Assembly: GCA_027596945.1 (NCBI GenBank)
Contig: JADGJH010000460.1
Coordinates: 1 to 18,306 of the forward strand
Reading direction: 5' to 3'
Source: Physocladia obscura
Taxonomy: Eukaryota; Chytridiomycota; Chytridiomycetes; Chytridiales; Chytriomycetaceae
Length of the DNA stretch: 18,306 bases
How positions within the stretch are numbered: position 1 is the first letter of the stretch; each line of letters opens with the position of its first letter. The notes below the pieces were generated by a model. The model saw nothing but the letters and a program-made list of their open reading frames with translations. It was not told the DNA's origin and ran no database searches. The position numbers were made by a program, and so were the translations under genes. Of this stretch, positions 16,501 through 18,306 are shown in pieces.

Positions 16501-18306
16501 AATGAATATCCCTGTTCGTTAAAATAATTAAATTTAATATATTGTTATATATATTTACTTGAGCATGCTTGCTAGCTTGCATTTCCAGCAAATGAAACAT
16601 GACTTGACTGATATGGACAGCAGGTAAAAGTGTGGTATACCCTCTCGCAATTTCTTTGAATCTGGCCATTAATTTTTGTGAAATACGTGGGAGGTTAAAT
16701 CCGTCATCTTGCTCAGGCTACAATCCAAACTAATTAATGAAAGCAAGATTAGGAGTAAAATTTTAATCACCAAGTTATCCGTTAAATCAGTATTCAGAGA
16801 GTTTAAGGAATTGAAATCGACTCCAATTTCTCTTAATATCTTCATATTCACATGAAGAGAAGCACCGTCCATCAATGAATCTTCCCATGTTCTGCAGATA
16901 GTTAAATATTTATCACCTTTTGGGAAACTTTTTGTTTTTAATACTTACATGCTGTTCATTACAAATCCATCATCAGAATGCGGCAGAATTACTTTCACCA
17001 TGTTATCCAATCTTGAAGGTAAATTTCTCAAGAACTTGGCAAATGCAACACGAAGTGGTTTATGTGGATCTGCATAAAGCGGAAGAACTACCCACTGCAA
17101 AGAAGTCTGTTCAATGGAGTCCAAATGCCTCACTTGGTTCGTGATGGACACGAAAGCCGAATATCTCATGTCATGATCATCAGAATTCAGAAATTTGATG
17201 AGATCTTGAATGATCGTGAAAGCTTGTTGTGGTACAGAAATTGCACCCATCGCCAATATACTTTGGACAACGACACCTAATTTTTCCCATCTTGAATTAT
17301 TTTCCTTTTTTTCTATCTTTCTTTTTTTATATTTTTTTTATCACTCACGATCCAGTTCCGTTTTTGATAGACTTGCAAGCATTGGATCAGATGCCAGAAC
17401 TGAACCGCCTGTCTTAATCAAATCAATTTCACTAAGAAGATAATCTGAAATAATAATTTTGTCACCAATTACGATCATAATATATGTATAAAAAAAAAAG
17501 TGATCCAACCATAAAACTCTTGCACATTATTGCTGGAAACACACCGAAAGACCAATGAATAAATTCGACTTGCAGCTTTACAAATTTCAATTTCTCGGTC
17601 TGTGATGAGACTTCGAACGACGTCTCTGACTTCTGAGAGTTTTGACAAAGACCCACTTGGAAAAACAAGAACAAAAGTCTCAATCAGTTCAAGAGCACCA
17701 AATTTGACTACATTGCTCGGCGAATTGAAGGCCAAATCCAGTGCCAATTCAAAATACTGCATGAGCATTGCCGGGCTTTAAATTTCAATATCATTTTGAA
17801 AAATTTCAATGCAAGTGGCCAAAAAAATTGCGAGAAAATTTTTACCTCACGCTAGGCAATTTACTGCGTGTAATTAACTTTATTAAATCAAGCCCTGACC
17901 TGTTGAAAATATCAGGATATCTCTTTTTTGCAGGAAAAGCACTTTTTAATTCACCCACAATTGAAATGCCCATTGTTTGTGATTCAGCATTTGCAGACTG
18001 ACGAACTCTAATAATCCCCGAAGAATCCCAGGAATAGCGACGTTCTGACGAAATCCTGTAAAAACTAATGCCAGACATGCTGCCCTGGAAATATAAAGTT
18101 TTGTTATTTAGAAAAGAAAATTTGTGTTAGCAATACGAAATTTCCCAAAAAGCAAAAAAGAAAAAGAAAAGATTTATAACTGTCTGAAAATTGGATCAGG
18201 CATTCCGCATGTTGGCAAAAGACAAAGCATAAAACCGCACACAAATCTCCTCCTGTTTGCAGGTGTTCGCGGCATAATGCCTCTACTATCTCCGTCTGCA
18301 TCATCC
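13560..18306 (-). CDS. Large HEAT/ARM-type helical-repeat protein, 5' end beyond window
   Basis: 21 exons are visible on the minus strand: 18306-18181, 18084-17959, 17899-17846, 17775-17510, 17444-17349, 17276-16949, 16891-16771, 16717-16559, 16511-16355, 16298-16086, 16004-15820, 15765-15687, 15621-15572, 15522-15424, 15374-15303, 15225-15004, 14956-14571, 14506-14295, 14241-14024, 13940-13745 and 13690-13560. They give 1164 codons in one frame, ending LLTWRFLH-TAA. Introns are 47-96 nt, all GT..AG. The chain is almost wholly amphipathic helix pairs with HEAT-like Asp/Arg turns, e.g. KFWKDPDNEVRIISIKMVRL, SDDHDMRYSAFVSITNQV and NSPSNVVKFGALELIETFVL. A less regular segment lies around 15004-15225 (KNDPFNVKYYTSDRRKKLT). 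The frame is open to the edge, with an internal Met at 18275, so the N-terminus is probably outside. Such solenoids act as scaffolds or transport adaptors; I considered MROH-, focadin- and Ecm29-like families and could not confirm any. Confidence 0.85.
15627..15647. repeat. (AT)n microsatellite inside an intron
   Basis: About ten AT units lie within the intron 15622-15686 of the helical-repeat gene, abutting the acceptor on the minus strand (ATATATTTTAG). The repeat thus forms the tract before the 3' splice site. Confidence 0.85.

Noticed and set aside
1..18306. CRISPR arrays, bacterial operons, tRNA genes
   Set aside because: No spaced direct repeats, no Shine-Dalgarno-led gene strings, and no tRNA cloverleaf with both A- and B-boxes was seen on reading both strands.

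Overview
This is nuclear DNA from a compact, AT-rich, intron-dense microbial eukaryote. Nearly every coding region is interrupted by short GT..AG introns, about 47-96 nt long, often with a TTAAY-like branch site and a T-rich tract before the acceptor. The gene content (TFIIIC subunit, U6 snRNA, fungal-type exordium/PHI-1-like secreted protein, DDE transposase of the type common in fungi) best fits an early-diverging fungus, for example a chytrid. That placement is inference; no ribosomal or other phylogenetic marker is present.

Layout. Positions 1-6400 are an accessory, decaying region. It holds an unrecognised plus-strand coding relic (about 1-1420), a dead intron-containing Tc1/mariner-like DDE transposase on the minus strand (about 1500-2290), a broken minus-strand secreted-protein gene with a Thr-rich linker and a possible double-psi beta-barrel domain (about 2705-3740), an apparently intact four-exon multipass membrane protein (4225-5279), and a pseudogene of the exordium/PHI-1-like secreted family on the minus strand (5499-6402).

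Positions 6800-18306 are a dense block of conserved genes. A U6 spliceosomal snRNA gene (about 6809-6946) ends in a run of eight T. It is followed by a complete TFIIIC90-type gene (WD propeller plus C-terminal zinc-binding domain, 7243-10419; eight introns, 879 aa) and by a membrane-anchored P-loop NTPase, probably mitochondrial (10778-12604; five introns, 521 aa). A decayed minus-strand coding relic lies at about 12840-13380. Last is a very large minus-strand HEAT/ARM-type helical-repeat gene running off the right edge (13560 to beyond 18306; 21 exons visible, 1164 codons).

The exon models were built by hand from frame continuity and GT..AG ends. In all four intact genes the exon lengths sum to a whole number of codons, which is good internal support. 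TFIIIC and U6 are functionally linked, since U6 is made by RNA polymerase III and TFIIIC is a Pol III assembly factor, but their adjacency may be coincidence. The four intact genes all end in TAA.
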